Positions 9,265-23,128 of a DNA stretch of 64,000 bases are shown here, piece after piece. The notes under the pieces were generated by a model. That model was not told where the DNA came from and made no database searches. It was given only the letters and a program-made list of their open reading frames with translations. This DNA comes from Cryobacterium levicorallinum. Lineage in GTDB: Bacteria; Actinomycetota; Actinomycetes; Actinomycetales; Microbacteriaceae. Position 1 is the first letter of the stretch. Every line of letters starts with the position of its first letter. Both the position numbers and the translations under genes were made by a program. The stretch is from contig NZ_SOFE01000029.1 of the NCBI RefSeq assembly GCF_004402405.1, positions 683 through 64,682 on the forward strand, read 5' to 3'.

Positions 9265-10443
9265 ATGGTTGTCTATTTGGATCATGCGGCGACCACGCCC
9301 ATGCTTCCCGCCGCTATTGCCGCCTACGCCGAAGCGATGAGCGTCGTCGGTAACCCCGCGTCCGTGCACAGCCAGGGTCAAAATGCGAAACGGATGCTCG
9401 AAGAGTCGCGTGAAATCGTGGCCACGAGCCTCGCCTGTGACCCGATCGAGGTCGTTTTCACCGGCAGCGGCACCGAGGCGATCAACCTCGGCATCAAGGG
9501 TTTGTACTGGGCGCGCGCACCACGCCGGCGCATTCTGGTGCCCGGCGGAGAACACCACGCCACGCTCGACACGGTCGAGTGGCTGGCTCAGCACGAAGAC
9601 GCCATCGTCGAGTGGATTCCGCTCGACGACCGGGGCCGCATCGACCTCGGCGCGCTCGAGGCCGCCATTGCGCGTGACCCGCTCGATATCGCCCTGGTCA
9701 GCGTGATCATGGCCAACAACGAGGTCGGCACCATTGAACCTGTCGCGGAGGTGGCGGCGCTCGCCTCAGCCCACGGAATTCCGGTGCACGTCGATGCGGT
9801 CGCTGCCTACGGCTACATACCTGTCGATTTTCGCATCCTCGCGGCCGCGGGCGTGTCGGCGCTGAGCGTCTCGGCGCACAAGGTCCGCGGCCCGGTCGGC
9901 ATCGGGGCGCTCGTGCTCGGTCGTGCCACGACCGTCGAACCTCTCATCCATGGTGGCGGCCAGCAGCGCAAGGTGCGCAGCGGCACCCAGGATGTCGCGG
10001 CGGCGGTCTCGTTCGCGGTGGCGGCATCGGCTCTCATCGCGCACGGCGATGAAAACGCTCGCCTGATGGCGCTGCGCGACCGCGTCATCGCTGGTGTGGC
10101 CCTGGTCGCGCCGGGGGCGCAGCTCAACGGCGACCCGACCCACCGGCTGCCCGGTAACGCCCATTTCAGTTTTCCGGGCTGCGAGGGCGACTCGTTACTG
10201 TTCGCCCTCGACGTTGCCGGCGTGTCGGTGTCGACCGGATCGGCCTGCCAGGCCGGCGTGCCTGAGCCCTCGCACGTGCTGCGAGCGATGGGACGCAGCG
10301 AGGTCGAATCCCGTGGGGCGCTGCGCATCACGGTCGGGCACACGTCGACCGACGCCGACGTCGACGCGCTGCTGGCGGCGCTGCCCGCGGCGCACGCCCT
10401 GGCGCTCGCCGCGGGCATGGCCGATCGAGTGCCCGGGCACTGA
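9265..10443 (+). CDS. Cysteine desulfurase (IscS/NifS family, class V aminotransferase fold)
   Basis: This PLP enzyme removes sulfur from L-cysteine as an enzyme-bound persulfide. The protein opens with [10 protein letters not shown], has HATLDTVEW, the PLP Lys in [10 protein letters not shown] (about residue 206) and the catalytic Cys in STGSACQAG (about residue 328). With ATG 9265 it is 392 residues; the start follows a TAAAAT box by seven bases (leaderless pattern), and an alternative ATG lies at 9256. The next gene is mnmA, which needs persulfide sulfur for tRNA 2-thiolation, so this desulfurase probably feeds it; that pairing is common in actinobacteria. No Fe-S scaffold gene is adjacent. 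Confidence 0.93.
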   Translation: MVVYLDHAATTPMLPAAIAAYAEAMSVVGNPASVHSQGQNAKRMLEESREIVATSLACDPIEVVFTGSGTEAINLGIKGLYWARAPRRRILVPGGEHHATLDTVEWLAQHEDAIVEWIPLDDRGRIDLGALEAAIARDPLDIALVSVIMANNEVGTIEPVAEVAALASAHGIPVHVDAVAAYGYIPVDFRILAAAGVSALSVSAHKVRGPVGIGALVLGRATTVEPLIHGGGQQRKVRSGTQDVAAAVSFAVAASALIAHGDENARLMALRDRVIAGVALVAPGAQLNGDPTHRLPGNAHFSFPGCEGDSLLFALDVAGVSVSTGSACQAGVPEPSHVLRAMGRSEVESRGALRITVGHTSTDADVDALLAALPAAHALALAAGMADRVPGH

Positions 10444-10452
10444 CCCTTACGT

Positions 10453-10480
10453 TTGCGGGGTCAGCACTGGCGCGTACACT
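10453..10480 (+). promoter_or_regulatory. Promoter of leaderless mnmA
   Basis: TTGCGG (10453-10458) and TACACT (10475-10480) are separated by 16 bases, a good -35/-10 pair. The predicted transcription start falls at about 10487, the G of the mnmA GTG codon, so the transcript would be leaderless. Confidence 0.6.
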
Positions 10481-10486
10481 CGTTGG

Positions 10487-13946
<3,460 letters not shown>

Positions 13947-13972
13947 GCTGCTGCACCGGCGCCGCGCTGAAC

Positions 13973-14002
13973 GCGGGGCGGCACTCGCAAATGCCACCCC
14001 GC
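13973..14002 (+). terminator. Hairpin downstream of ligA
   Basis: An 11-base stem with one mismatch (13973-13983 with 13992-14002) and an 8-base loop lies 27 bases after the ligA stop. No clear T-run follows, so it is at best a weak intrinsic terminator or an mRNA 3' stabiliser. Confidence 0.5.
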
Positions 14003-14135
14003 CGAACGCCGCGCCCAAATTAGAGCGTGTGCTGGTTGCGCTTTCGGTGTGGATTACTATCCGAACTCGAGTTCACGCCCGCATTCGTCAAGTCCGAGGG
14101 TAGAACACGCTGCGGCGAGTTCGTTCAACGGTGCC

Positions 14136-15278
14136 CTATTCGGGCTTGAGGATGACTTTGGTCCACCCGTCGTTGCGGTCACCGAAGTTCTTGTAGGCAT
14201 CCACGGCTTTACTGAGCGGGACCTCGTGCGAAACGATCCACGACGGCTTGGCTTTGCCGACGGCAATCAGGTCGCGCAGTTGTCGATTATATTTCTTCAC
14301 CGGGCATTGGCCGCTGCCCATACTCTGGCCTTTGAGCCACTGCAAGCCGTAGTCAATAGCAAGTTTGCCCTGTTTGGCGTTCTCGTCGAAGCCGCCGGGA
14401 TCCGCCGGCAGGAAGACACCGACTACGCCGATGCCCCCGGTGATGCGCACGGACTGAATCAGCCGGTTCAGAGTCATGGCAGGATCCTCGGTGCCCTGGG
14501 GGTCGTGAGCCTGATAGCCGACGCATTCACATCCACGGTCAGCGCCGATACCCTTGGTCTGGTCCAGTACGAATTGCACCGGGTCCGTCTTCGAGTCATC
14601 AACGGCGATCGCGCCGATCTGCTCGGCCAGGGCCAGCCGGTCGGGGCGTCGGTCCACAACCCAGACTTTACTGGCGCCCTTGATCGTGGCAGACAGGGCA
14701 GCCATGAGTCCGACCGGGCCAGCGCCGTAGATCACGACCGTGTCACCGGGCATGACGCCGGCCATCTCGGTAGCGTGGTAGCCGGTAGGGAAGATGTCCG
14801 AGAGCATCACGTAATCGTTTTGCTTTTCTACGGCATCTTCACCCAGGCGCAGGCAGTTGTTGTCGCCGTAGGGCACACGCAGCATTTGGGCCTGCCCGCC
14901 GGGGTACGGACCCATGCCAGCAAAGCCGTAGGCGGCGCCGGCGCCGACGGGGTCTGGTTGAGTGGTCATGCAGTAGTTCGTGAAACCGCGTTCGCAGTTC
15001 TTGCAAAACCCGCAAGAAATATTGAACGGCAGTACGACGAGCTCGCCGACCTTGACCGCATCGACGCCGTTACCGACCTCGATGACCTCGCCCATGTTTT
15101 CGTGGCCAAACGTGCGTCCGACCGCGAAATCGGTACGTCCCTCATACATGTGCAGGTCTGAACCGCAAATATTTGTCGCTGTGATGCGCACGAGAACGTC
15201 AGTGGGGCGTTCGATCTTGGCATCTGGAACTTCTTCCACGGCGACCTCATTGGGTCCTTTGTAAACGACTGCTTTCAT
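14136..15278 (-). CDS. Zinc-dependent alcohol dehydrogenase, formaldehyde-dehydrogenase-like
   Basis: A 380-residue medium-chain dehydrogenase that resembles glutathione-independent formaldehyde dehydrogenase. CGSDLHMYEG carries the catalytic-zinc Cys, FGHENMGEV the His/Glu pair, CGFCKNCERGFTNYC the four structural-zinc Cys, and IYGAGPVGLMAALSA the NAD(P)-binding loop. The long insert between the Rossmann motif and the C-terminus (YQAHDPQGTEDPA) is typical of the formaldehyde dehydrogenase subgroup. ATG 15278 is preceded by AGGGAG at good spacing, so the upstream in-frame ATG (15329) is rejected. Two further reductases follow upstream in the same direction, with no sign that all three form one operon. 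Confidence 0.87.
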   Translation of the reverse strand: MKAVVYKGPNEVAVEEVPDAKIERPTDVLVRITATNICGSDLHMYEGRTDFAVGRTFGHENMGEVIEVGNGVDAVKVGELVVLPFNISCGFCKNCERGFTNYCMTTQPDPVGAGAAYGFAGMGPYPGGQAQMLRVPYGDNNCLRLGEDAVEKQNDYVMLSDIFPTGYHATEMAGVMPGDTVVIYGAGPVGLMAALSATIKGASKVWVVDRRPDRLALAEQIGAIAVDDSKTDPVQFVLDQTKGIGADRGCECVGYQAHDPQGTEDPAMTLNRLIQSVRITGGIGVVGVFLPADPGGFDENAKQGKLAIDYGLQWLKGQSMGSGQCPVKKYNRQLRDLIAVGKAKPSWIVSHEVPLSKAVDAYKNFGDRNDGWTKVILKPE

Positions 15279-15515
15279 TTTTTCACTCCCTGAATTTGTG
15301 ACCGTGTAGGACGGAGGGTCCGCCTTCACTTTCGGAGGTATTGAATGGATGAATGTCCGACAGCCCTAGACTGTGCAGAACATGAGCATGTATCAGTTTT
15401 ATCACAATCCGACGGGACCTGCCACTGTGCTCCCGGAGGGGTGGCTGGCAGCGCGGTAACCATATTCAGCGCACTCCGCCTGGCCGGAGCGCGCTTCAGA
15501 AATAAGTGGGCGGCG

Positions 15516-16337
15516 TCAGAGAATATCGAGCGGTTGTTTGCTGCGGGGCGCCGGGAATGCGCTATCCAGCGACAGGCAATCCTCGGCGTCGAGAACCACC
15601 GCGCCCGCGCCGACATTCTGCTGCACGTGCTCGAGCGAGGATGCTTTGGGGATCGCGATGACGCCCGGTTGCCTAATGACCCAGGCCAGCGCGATCTGGG
15701 CACCAGTCACTCCGTGGCGCTCTCCGATTTCGGCCAGTAGCGGATGCTCGAGCAGGGTCGGTCCCTGACCGAGTGGCGAGTACGCCATGAGCGGCATGCC
15801 TGCGCGTTGTTGCCAGGGCAGGAGATCAAACTCGATGCCCCGACTGCCGAGGTTGTAGAGCACCTGATTGGTGGCGCATCCGTCTGGTGCTCGCTCCAGG
15901 TCATCTTGGTCGAAATTCGATAACCCCCAGCTCCGGATCTTGCCCGCTGCACGGAGGTGTTCGAACCCGTCAACGGTCTCGGACAATGGAACACCGCCAG
16001 ACCAATGCAGGAGGTAGACATCGAGCCGATCGGTTCCGAGCCGGCGCAGGCTGCGCTCGCACGCCGCCACCACGCCGCTCTGGCTCGCGTTGTGTGGATA
16101 GACCTTGCTCACCAGCACGACGTCATCGCGTCGGCCTCGGATGGCCTCGCCGACCAGTTCTTCCGAGGCGCCATCGCCATACATTTCGGCCGTGTCGATC
16201 ACGATCAGGCCGGCATCGATCCCCGCGCAGAGGGCCGACACCTCGGCCTTTCGCTTCGCAGCGTCCTCACCGAGATGCCAGGTTCCCTGGCCGATGACGG
16301 GCACCTGGACGCCGTTGAAGAAGTCGGTTTCGCGCAT
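15516..16337 (-). CDS. Aldo/keto reductase
   Basis: A 273-residue NADPH-dependent carbonyl reductase of the aldo/keto reductase superfamily. Seen in order: GQGTWHLGED near the N-terminus, IDTAEMYGDG (catalytic Asp and Tyr), LVSKVYP (catalytic Lys), YLLHWSG (catalytic His), RSWGLSNFD, and AIPKASSLEHVQQN for cofactor binding. AAGGA lies five bases before ATG 16337. The stop of the upstream quinone-reductase-like gene is 39 bases away, so the two could be co-transcribed. Substrate cannot be told from sequence. Confidence 0.9.
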   Translation of the reverse strand: MRETDFFNGVQVPVIGQGTWHLGEDAAKRKAEVSALCAGIDAGLIVIDTAEMYGDGASEELVGEAIRGRRDDVVLVSKVYPHNASQSGVVAACERSLRRLGTDRLDVYLLHWSGGVPLSETVDGFEHLRAAGKIRSWGLSNFDQDDLERAPDGCATNQVLYNLGSRGIEFDLLPWQQRAGMPLMAYSPLGQGPTLLEHPLLAEIGERHGVTGAQIALAWVIRQPGVIAIPKASSLEHVQQNVGAGAVVLDAEDCLSLDSAFPAPRSKQPLDIL

Positions 16338-16376
16338 GTGGTTCCTTACCTAGTGTGCATTTCCAGACGTTCTGGC

Positions 16377-17363
16377 TTACGTATTTTCAAGACTCAAAAC
16401 AATCTTGCCCAGGTGCGAGTTCGCGGCCATGAGATCCTGCGCTTGTTGAACTTCGGTCCAGGGCAGGATCCGATCAATCGATGGGCGCAGTGCTGCGAAA
16501 GCCGGATCGACGTCGGACAGCAGCGCGGTGACGATAGCGGCTTTCTCCGCAGCGTCACGGGTACGAAAAGTGACCCCGATGATGCTTATTCGTTTGAAGG
16601 CCAGTGCTTCCAGATCAAGATCACCGTGGGCACCACCGAGGCGCCCCACACCGACTACGCGTCCCCGGAGCGCGGCGCAGCGAATATTATCCGCCAGATA
16701 GGGGCCGCCGACATGGTCGACGATGACGTCGACCCCGCGGCCATCCGTGAGTTCCAAAACCCGATTTGCAAAACCAGCCTCGCCAACCTCGACCACGTGA
16801 TCGGCACCCGAAAAACGGAGCAGATCTGTTGCCCGGTCCGTGCGAACGGTGGCAATGATCAGTCCAGCGCCGAGATATTTTGCCAGCTGTACGCACTGAA
16901 GCCCCACCGTTGAGGCCGCCGCATGAACGAGCACCGTTTCGCCCGGCTCAAGCTCACCCGCAGTGCGGAGCGCGTTGTGCTCGGTCATCAACCCGAGGAT
17001 GGCAGCAGCACCCTCCGCGTAGGTCCACGCCGGCGGAATCGGTATGACCAGCGCAGCGTCGACAACGACTTCCTCGCTCAAACCTCCACTGACGATGGCC
17101 ATGACGCGGTCCCCGACGTGAACGCCCCTCACTTCGCTTCCCACCGTGACAACGTCGCCCGCGGCATCGAGCCCCACGACGACCGGACCGCTGCCCGGGT
17201 TGACCGGCTGGTGGGTTCCCGCGCGCTGGCCCAGGTCGGCACGGTTCACCGAAGCATTCCGCACACGGATCTTCACCTGATGCGGGCCCGGTGCAGGGCT
17301 TGAGAGATCCCGCATCGACAACACGGATCCGCCCGGCTTCTGCTCGACAACAATTGCTCTCAT
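16377..17363 (-). CDS. Zinc-independent quinone-oxidoreductase-like MDR protein
   Basis: A 328-residue medium-chain reductase of the NADPH:quinone reductase type. The N-terminal GroES-like fold (NASVNRADLGQRAG, GLDAAGDVV) lacks the zinc-ligand Cys clusters, and the Rossmann part contains VLVHAAASTVGLQCVQLAK and GVDVIVDHVGG. The physiological substrate is unknown; members reduce quinones or enones. It may share a transcript with the aldo/keto reductase just downstream. Confidence 0.88.
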   Translation of the reverse strand: MRAIVVEQKPGGSVLSMRDLSSPAPGPHQVKIRVRNASVNRADLGQRAGTHQPVNPGSGPVVVGLDAAGDVVTVGSEVRGVHVGDRVMAIVSGGLSEEVVVDAALVIPIPPAWTYAEGAAAILGLMTEHNALRTAGELEPGETVLVHAAASTVGLQCVQLAKYLGAGLIIATVRTDRATDLLRFSGADHVVEVGEAGFANRVLELTDGRGVDVIVDHVGGPYLADNIRCAALRGRVVGVGRLGGAHGDLDLEALAFKRISIIGVTFRTRDAAEKAAIVTALLSDVDPAFAALRPSIDRILPWTEVQQAQDLMAANSHLGKIVLSLENT

Positions 17364-17621
17364 ATCTGCCAGTGTGCTACTTCACGGTTACTTCCTGCCG
17401 AAATTTCGGCTCAGTGGAGACTTTTTTCTCCTCGTCGGCGATGCCTGGTTTTGTACGATCAACGCGAATCGCCTACCGGTGCCGGTGTCGGCGCCGGTCC
17501 TGGGCAGCGGATACGGACTTCACCAGGGGCGCGGGTGCCCACCTAACGCGGTCGGCGAATCGGGCGCGCGGCGGCTGGCGAATAGGATTGAATTATCCAC
17601 CCCAATGCGTATCGGAGCACC

Positions 17622-17918
17622 ATGTCTGAAATCACGGCCGAGCAGGTTGCCCATTTGGCATACCTTGCCCGGATCGACCTCAGCCCCCTCGAGATCACCA
17701 GTCTCACCCGTGACCTCGGCCAGATCGTCGACTCGATTGCCAAGGTCTCCGAGGTGGCCACCGCTGACACCCCGGCCACGAGCCACCCGATGCCGCTGAC
17801 CAACGTCTACCGTGAGGACGTCGTCGTGCCGTCGCTGACGGTCGAGCAGGCCCTGTCCGGCGCCCCCGACCGCGCTGGCGACAAATTTCGCGTGCCCGCC
17901 ATTCTGGACGAGGAGTAA
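17622..17918 (+). CDS. gatC: Asp-tRNA(Asn)/Glu-tRNA(Gln) amidotransferase subunit C
   Basis: GatC is the small belt-like subunit that wraps GatA and GatB of the indirect tRNA aminoacylation complex. The 98-residue product shows the family pattern: [18 protein letters not shown] at the N-terminus and [10 protein letters not shown] at the very C-terminus. GGAG lies shortly before ATG 17622. It is the first gene of gatCAB; gatA starts two bases after its stop. The 258-base gap upstream holds the likely promoter. Confidence 0.96.
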   Translation: MSEITAEQVAHLAYLARIDLSPLEITSLTRDLGQIVDSIAKVSEVATADTPATSHPMPLTNVYREDVVVPSLTVEQALSGAPDRAGDKFRVPAILDEE

Positions 17919-17920
17919 CC

Positions 17921-19468
17921 ATGACCTATCTCACCAAGCTCTCCGCCGCCGCGCTCAGCGACCTCCTGGTGCGCAAGGAGGTCAGCGCGGTTGAGGCGAC
18001 CCGCGCCCACCTCGACCACATCACGGCCGTCGACACCGACCTGCACGCTTTTCTGCACGTCGCCGCTGACGCCGCCCTGGCGACCGCCGCCGAGATCGAC
18101 GCCCGCCGCGCAGCCGGTGAGGCGCTGAACCCGCTCGCCGGCGTGCCGATCGCGATCAAGGACGTGCTCGCCACCCAGGACATGCCCACCACCGCGGGGT
18201 CAAGAATTCTCGAGGGCTGGGTTCCGCCCTACGACGCGACCGTCGTTGCCCGACTGCGTGCGGCCGGCCTGGTGCCGCTCGGCAAGACCAACATGGACGA
18301 GTTCGCCATGGGCTCCTCCACCGAACACTCCGCCTACGGAATTACCCGCAACCCGTGGGACCGCGATCGTATCCCCGGTGGCTCCGGCGGTGGCTCGGCC
18401 GCGGCTGTCGCCTCGTTCCAGGCACCGCTCGCCCTCGGCAGCGACACCGGCGGATCCATCCGCCAGCCAGCCGCCGTCACCGGCTCGGTCGGCGTCAAGC
18501 CCACCTATGGCGGAGTCTCCCGCTACGGCGCCATCGCGCTCGCCTCGAGCCTCGACCAGGTCGGCCCCGTCTCTCGCACGGTCTACGACGCCGCCCTGCT
18601 GCACGACGTCATCGGTGGCCACGACCCGCTCGACTCCACCTCGCTGACCGAAAGCTGGCCGTCGATGGCCGCAGCCGCCCAGGCAGGTCTCAAGGACGGC
18701 GCCCTCAAGGGCGTGCGCATCGGAGTTATCAAGGAACTCTCCGGCGACGGCTTCCAAGCCGGCGTCACCCAGCGCTTCAACGAAACCCTCGCGCTGCTCG
18801 TCGCCGCCGGCGCCGAGATCACCGAGATTTCCGCCCCGAACTTCGAGTACGCCGTCGCGGCCTACTACCTGATCCTGCCGGCCGAAGCGTCGAGCAACCT
18901 GGCCCGCTTCGACTCGGTGCGGTTCGGCATCCGCGTCAACCCGGCCAGCGGCTCGCTCACCAGCGAGCACGTGATGAGCGCCACCCGCGAGGCCGGTTTC
19001 GGGGCAGAGGTCAAGCGCCGCATCATCCTCGGCACCTACGCCCTGAGCGCTGGCTACTACGACGCCTACTATGGCAGCGCGCAGAAGGTGCGCACGCTCA
19101 TTCAGCGTGACTTCGCCGCCGCGTTCAGCCAGGTCGACGTGCTCATGTCGCCCAGCGCCCCGACGACCGCGTTCAAATTCGGTGAAAAGCTAGCCGACCC
19201 GATGGCCATGTACATCAACGACGTCACCACCATCCCGGCGAACCTCGCCGGCGTGCCCGGAATGAGCATCCCGATCGGGCTCGCGCCGGAAGACGGCCTG
19301 CCGGTCGGCTTGCAGATCATGGCCCCCGCCAAAGCGGATGCCCGCCTCTACACCGTCGGCGCCGCGATCGAGCAGCTTCTCGAAGCGAGCTGGGGGCACA
19401 CCATGCTCAGCCAGGCCCCAGCACTGACCCCGACCGAAATGTTTGCCAGCGAAGAGGGAGCCGTCTAA
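17921..19468 (+). CDS. gatA: Asp-tRNA(Asn)/Glu-tRNA(Gln) amidotransferase subunit A
   Basis: GatA hydrolyses glutamine to supply ammonia for transamidation of misacylated tRNA. The 515-residue amidase-signature protein carries the catalytic Lys in PIAIKDVLA (about residue 80), the Gly/Ser-rich stretch [14 protein letters not shown] with the bridging Ser, and the nucleophile Ser in [12 protein letters not shown] (about residue 179). All three members of the Ser-cisSer-Lys triad are present. The stop overlaps the gatB start by one base (TAATG). Confidence 0.97.
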   Translation: MTYLTKLSAAALSDLLVRKEVSAVEATRAHLDHITAVDTDLHAFLHVAADAALATAAEIDARRAAGEALNPLAGVPIAIKDVLATQDMPTTAGSRILEGWVPPYDATVVARLRAAGLVPLGKTNMDEFAMGSSTEHSAYGITRNPWDRDRIPGGSGGGSAAAVASFQAPLALGSDTGGSIRQPAAVTGSVGVKPTYGGVSRYGAIALASSLDQVGPVSRTVYDAALLHDVIGGHDPLDSTSLTESWPSMAAAAQAGLKDGALKGVRIGVIKELSGDGFQAGVTQRFNETLALLVAAGAEITEISAPNFEYAVAAYYLILPAEASSNLARFDSVRFGIRVNPASGSLTSEHVMSATREAGFGAEVKRRIILGTYALSAGYYDAYYGSAQKVRTLIQRDFAAAFSQVDVLMSPSAPTTAFKFGEKLADPMAMYINDVTTIPANLAGVPGMSIPIGLAPEDGLPVGLQIMAPAKADARLYTVGAAIEQLLEASWGHTMLSQAPALTPTEMFASEEGAV

Positions 19469-20973
19469 TGGCCAAGCCAGAATTGATGGACTTCGACAAA
19501 GCGCTCGAATTGTTCGAGCCGGTGCTCGGCTTCGAGGTGCACGTCGAACTCAACACCAAAACCAAAATGTTCTGCGGCTGCGCCAACGAGTTCGGCTCCG
19601 GCGCCAACACGAACACCTGCCCCACCTGCCTCGGTCTGCCGGGCGGGCTGCCGCAGGTGAACAAGAAGGCGCTGGAATCCAGCATCCGTTTGGGGCTGGC
19701 ATTGGGTTGTGAAATCGCGGAACACTCGCGGTTCGCCCGCAAGAACTACTTCTACCCCGACACGGCGAAGAACTTTCAGACCAGCCAGTACGACGACCCA
19801 ATCTGCCATGACGGATCGATCACGATCGAACTCGAAAGCGGACGTCAGGTCACCGTCGAGATCGAACGTGCCCACATGGAAGACGATGCCGGCAAGCTCA
19901 CCCACATGGGTGGTGCGACCGGACGCATCCAGGGTGCCGACTATTCGCTGGTCGACTACAACCGCGGCGGCGTGCCGCTGGTCGAAATCGTCACCCAGAT
20001 GATCGAGGGTGCCGAACACGACGCCCCCGAGATCGGCAAGACCTACGTCGCGGCCATTCGCGAGATCGCCAAGGCGCTCGGCGTCTCCAACGCCCGGATG
20101 GAAGAGGGCAACGTGCGGTGCGACGCCAACGTCTCCCTGCGCCCGCGCGGGTCGAACGTGCTCGGCACCCGCACCGAAACCAAGAACGTCAACTCCCTGA
20201 GAAGCGTCGAACGCGCCGTGCGCTACGAGATCCAGCGTCAGGCGGCCGTGCTGTCTGGTGGCGGCACCATCACGCAGGAGACCCGGCATTGGCACGAAGA
20301 CACCGGCATCACGAGCGCCGGTCGGCCCAAGAGCGACGCCGACGACTACCGCTACTTTCCGGAGCCCGACCTGCTGCCGATGGCGCCGTCGCGCGCCTGG
20401 GTCGAAGAGTTGCGCCTCACCCTGCCGGAGCCGCCCGCGGCCCGCCGCAAGCGCCTGCAGGCGGCGTGGGGTTTTGTGAACCTCGAGTTCCAGGACGTCG
20501 TGAATTCCGACCTGCTCGACGCGGTCGAGGCGACCGTCGCCGCCGGGGCATCCGCTCAGGCTGCGCGCAAGTGGTGGACCGGCGAGATCGCCCGGCTCGC
20601 CAACGTGGCCGGGGTCGCGGCCGACTCGCTCGTCACGCCGGAGCAGCTTGCCGCGCTGATCCAGCTGGTCGAGGCTGGCACCCTCACCGACCGCCTGGCC
20701 CGCCAGGTGCTCGAAGGCGTCATCGCCGGCGAGGGTACCCCTGCCGAGGTCGTCGAGAACCGTGGCCTGGCCGTAGTGTCCGACGACGGCGCGCTCATCG
20801 CGGCCATTGACGCCGCGCTGAGCGGTCAGCCCGACGTGCTCGCCAAGATTCGCGATGGCAAGGTGCAGGCCGCCGGCGCGGTCATTGGCGCGGTCATGAA
20901 GGCCATGCGTGGCCAAGCGGATGCCGCGCGCGTGCGCGAGCTCGTGCTCGAACGCGCCCAGGCGATCGAGTAG
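19468..20973 (+). CDS. gatB: Asp-tRNA(Asn)/Glu-tRNA(Gln) amidotransferase subunit B
   Basis: GatB binds the misacylated tRNA and phosphorylates its Asp or Glu before amidation. The 501-residue protein has the GatB signature [16 protein letters not shown], the zinc-binding Cys pairs (FCGC and CPTC), [14 protein letters not shown], and [15 protein letters not shown], followed by the YqeY-like tRNA-binding tail ([18 protein letters not shown]). Start ATG 19468 overlaps the last base of the gatA stop. It completes the gatCAB operon. Confidence 0.97.
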   Translation: MAKPELMDFDKALELFEPVLGFEVHVELNTKTKMFCGCANEFGSGANTNTCPTCLGLPGGLPQVNKKALESSIRLGLALGCEIAEHSRFARKNYFYPDTAKNFQTSQYDDPICHDGSITIELESGRQVTVEIERAHMEDDAGKLTHMGGATGRIQGADYSLVDYNRGGVPLVEIVTQMIEGAEHDAPEIGKTYVAAIREIAKALGVSNARMEEGNVRCDANVSLRPRGSNVLGTRTETKNVNSLRSVERAVRYEIQRQAAVLSGGGTITQETRHWHEDTGITSAGRPKSDADDYRYFPEPDLLPMAPSRAWVEELRLTLPEPPAARRKRLQAAWGFVNLEFQDVVNSDLLDAVEATVAAGASAQAARKWWTGEIARLANVAGVAADSLVTPEQLAALIQLVEAGTLTDRLARQVLEGVIAGEGTPAEVVENRGLAVVSDDGALIAAIDAALSGQPDVLAKIRDGKVQAAGAVIGAVMKAMRGQADAARVRELVLERAQAIE

Positions 20974-20976
20974 CAC

Positions 20977-21243
20977 GTGACAACTCAGGCTTTCGGCGTG
21001 GGCGTGCAGGTGATCGTGCACCTCGACCGCACCCGCTTTCCCGACTCCCTGATCGACGACCCGATCGGTGTGATCGTGGCTGCGGGGGAGTCGGAGGGGT
21101 CTGGGCTGTACGCACCGACCGTGGTGCGGGAAAAGTTCTGGGTGGTTCAGTTCGAGCAACCGTTCTTTGGCCTCGATGGCTCCGGCCCGCACGATTCGGC
21201 GCGCATTCCGCAGGGCCTCCTCGAAGCGGCGCCGGAGGCGTGA
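20977..21243 (+). CDS. Small hypothetical protein between gatB and the ferritin-like/VIT1 gene
   Basis: An 88-residue protein starting at GTG 20977, three bases after the gatB stop and overlapping the next gene by GTGA, so it sits in a tightly coupled chain. The sequence looks globular (VGVQVIVHLDRTRFPDSLID, EKFWVVQFEQPFFGLDG) with no signal peptide, membrane helix or recognised motif. I do not know its function. The coupling is the main support that it is real. Confidence 0.6.
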   Translation: MTTQAFGVGVQVIVHLDRTRFPDSLIDDPIGVIVAAGESEGSGLYAPTVVREKFWVVQFEQPFFGLDGSGPHDSARIPQGLLEAAPEA

Positions 21244-22343
21244 CCGCTCCGGGGCCGGTCGGGCGTGAGCCATCGCAGCGGGACATCCGTCGGTGGCGGC
21301 AATACCTGGCCGACGAGCGGGCTGAGGCCGCGGTTTATCGTGACCTCGCCAACCGTCGGGCCGGTGAGGAGCGCCAGATTCTGCTCGCCCTCGCCGAAGC
21401 CGAGGGACGACACGAAGATCACTGGCGCCAACTGCTCGGCAGCGACGTGGGCTCGCCACGTCGTGGTGCCCTGCGCACCCGGTTTCTGGGGCTGCTGGCC
21501 CGCCGGTTCGGTTCGGTGTTCGTGCTCGCTCTCGCCCAACGGGCCGAGAGCCGCTCGCCCTACGATGCGGATGCCGACGCGACGAACGCGATGGCGGCCG
21601 ACGAAACCGTGCACGAAGAGGTCGTGCGCGGCCTCGCCGCGCGCGGTCGCAAACGCCTGTCCGGTACCTTTCGCGCCGCCGTGTTCGGCGTCAATGACGG
21701 CCTGGTCAGTAACCTGGCCCTCGTGCTCGGCATCGGCGCCACCGGCGTACCGGCTGCAACGATTCTGTTCACCGGGATTGCCGGGTTGTTGGCCGGGGCG
21801 CTCTCGATGGGCGCTGGCGAATATGTCTCGGTGCGGTCCCAGCGGGAGTTGCTCGAAGCATCCACTCCGGCGGCACCGGCCAAGAGTGTGCTCTCGCACC
21901 TCGACCTCGCCGCCAACGAGCTGACCCTGGTCTACCGGGCCCGCGGTATGTCCGAGGATGAGGCCGAGACCTATGCCCGTGGCGTGCTGGCCACCGCGTA
22001 TGCGGCGACCGGTCCGATTTCCGCGGTCACCAACGCGGCCGTCGAGCCCGACGAGCACGAAGCCATCGGCACGGGCACCGGCGCGGCCCTGTCGAGCTTC
22101 TGCTTCTTCGCATCCGGAGCGCTGCTGCCCGTGCTGCCCTACCTGTTCGGCCTGACCGGCTACCCGGCCATGATCCTGGCGACCGTCCTGGTCGGCGTGG
22201 CCTTGCTCGCGACCGGCGCCGTCGTCGGTTTGCTCTCCGGCGGGCCGCCGCTGAAGCGTGCCCTGCGGCAGCTCGTCATCGGCCTTGGCGCAGCCGCGGT
22301 GACCTATCTGCTCGGATGGGTGTTCGGCGCCTCGATCGGCTGA
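21240..22343 (+). CDS. Ferritin-like/VIT1 fusion membrane protein (putative iron or manganese transporter)
   Basis: A 367-residue fusion. The N-terminal ~140 residues form a rubrerythrin/ferritin-like four-helix segment with Glu/His pairs (ADERAEAAVYRDLAN, LAEAEGRHEDHW, ADETVHEEVVRG). The rest is a VIT1/CCC1-type membrane domain beginning at FRAAVFGVNDGLVSN, with about five hydrophobic helices and GALSMGAGEYVSVRSQ. Known relatives (MbfA-type) export iron, the ferritin-like part acting as sensor. The GTG start overlaps the preceding stop. Its 3' end overlaps the convergent Cache gene by 40 bases. Confidence 0.88.
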   Translation: MTAPGPVGREPSQRDIRRWRQYLADERAEAAVYRDLANRRAGEERQILLALAEAEGRHEDHWRQLLGSDVGSPRRGALRTRFLGLLARRFGSVFVLALAQRAESRSPYDADADATNAMAADETVHEEVVRGLAARGRKRLSGTFRAAVFGVNDGLVSNLALVLGIGATGVPAATILFTGIAGLLAGALSMGAGEYVSVRSQRELLEASTPAAPAKSVLSHLDLAANELTLVYRARGMSEDEAETYARGVLATAYAATGPISAVTNAAVEPDEHEAIGTGTGAALSSFCFFASGALLPVLPYLFGLTGYPAMILATVLVGVALLATGAVVGLLSGGPPLKRALRQLVIGLGAAAVTYLLGWVFGASIG

Positions 22344-23128
22344 CCCGCGGCCGGGCCGACAACGACGGCGAGTCCGGTCTGACCGCACCACCGGAACGCG
22401 TGTGCCCCATCGGCCAGTAGAGCCGGTGACGACGCCGGGTCGCGCAGGCGCTCGGTCAGCCCCGGCAGGCGCAGCAGCGCGCCGGTGGCGAGGTGGGCGT
22501 CGGTCGAGACGACGACCCGTGCGCTGGCGTTGATGAGCGTCACCGGCACACCGCTGGCGCCGAGGCGCGGCACGAGTTGGCGCTCGAGCTGATCCACCGA
22601 CAGGTCGATTCCGACCACACCGATCAGCTCGGTCCCGCCGCGGTAGACCGGCAGGGTCAACGTGAGGGTGTATTCATCGGTGCACAGATAGTCCACGTAG
22701 GGCCCGGTCACGTGGCGGCGCCGGGTCTGGGCGGGAACGCGCCACCATTCCAACGCCGTGTAGTCGCGAAAACTCTCGTCGCGGGGGTCTTCAACCGTTT
22801 CCAGATGACGGATGCCGGTGGCCGGCAGCGCAGACCCCGCCGGGTTCTGCCCGCCCAGCCACCAGGCCAGGTGCCAGCCCAGGAAGCTCGGCGCGGAGAC
22901 GAAACCGGCCCCGATAACCATCCCATCGGCGTCGGCGAATTCCGTTCGCATCAGGGTCTCGATCAAGGGATCGAGTGTGGTTCGGCCGCACTCGGGCTGG
23001 CTGGCGCAGTCTTCGACCTGCGCGGCCCAGCCCACGAGGCGTGCGAACACCGGGTCGAAGACGGCCGCTATCCAGGACACGCTGGCGAAGCCATGCGCCT
23101 CGTTGTGAACGAGCGGCTCGAACGTCAT
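22304..23128 (-). CDS. Cache-domain protein (putative cytosolic ligand sensor)
   Basis: A 274-residue protein without signal peptide or membrane helix. The central and C-terminal parts resemble a dCache/PDC sensor fold: YLCTDEYTLTLTLPVY followed by ELIGVVGIDLSVDQLE, the strand pattern typical of Cache domains, and VTLINASARVVVSTD. ATG 23128 overlaps the stop of the GntR gene (ATGA), so the pair is translationally coupled. This suggests the protein works with that regulator on the divergent polyamine-type transporter. A cytosolic free-standing Cache domain is uncommon. The ligand is unknown. Confidence 0.72.
   Translation of the reverse strand: MTFEPLVHNEAHGFASVSWIAAVFDPVFARLVGWAAQVEDCASQPECGRTTLDPLIETLMRTEFADADGMVIGAGFVSAPSFLGWHLAWWLGGQNPAGSALPATGIRHLETVEDPRDESFRDYTALEWWRVPAQTRRRHVTGPYVDYLCTDEYTLTLTLPVYRGGTELIGVVGIDLSVDQLERQLVPRLGASGVPVTLINASARVVVSTDAHLATGALLRLPGLTERLRDPASSPALLADGAHAFRWCGQTGLAVVVGPAAGQPIEAPNTHPSR

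Noticed and set aside
15279..15515. Possible small gene between the dehydrogenase and the aldo/keto reductase
   Set aside because: Short frames only, none with start signals or protein-like composition; probably the promoter region of the dehydrogenase.
19465..21459. 664-codon minus-strand frame opposite gatB and the following genes
   Set aside because: Mirror of high-GC coding sequence; GatB motifs and the operon overlaps lie on the plus strand.
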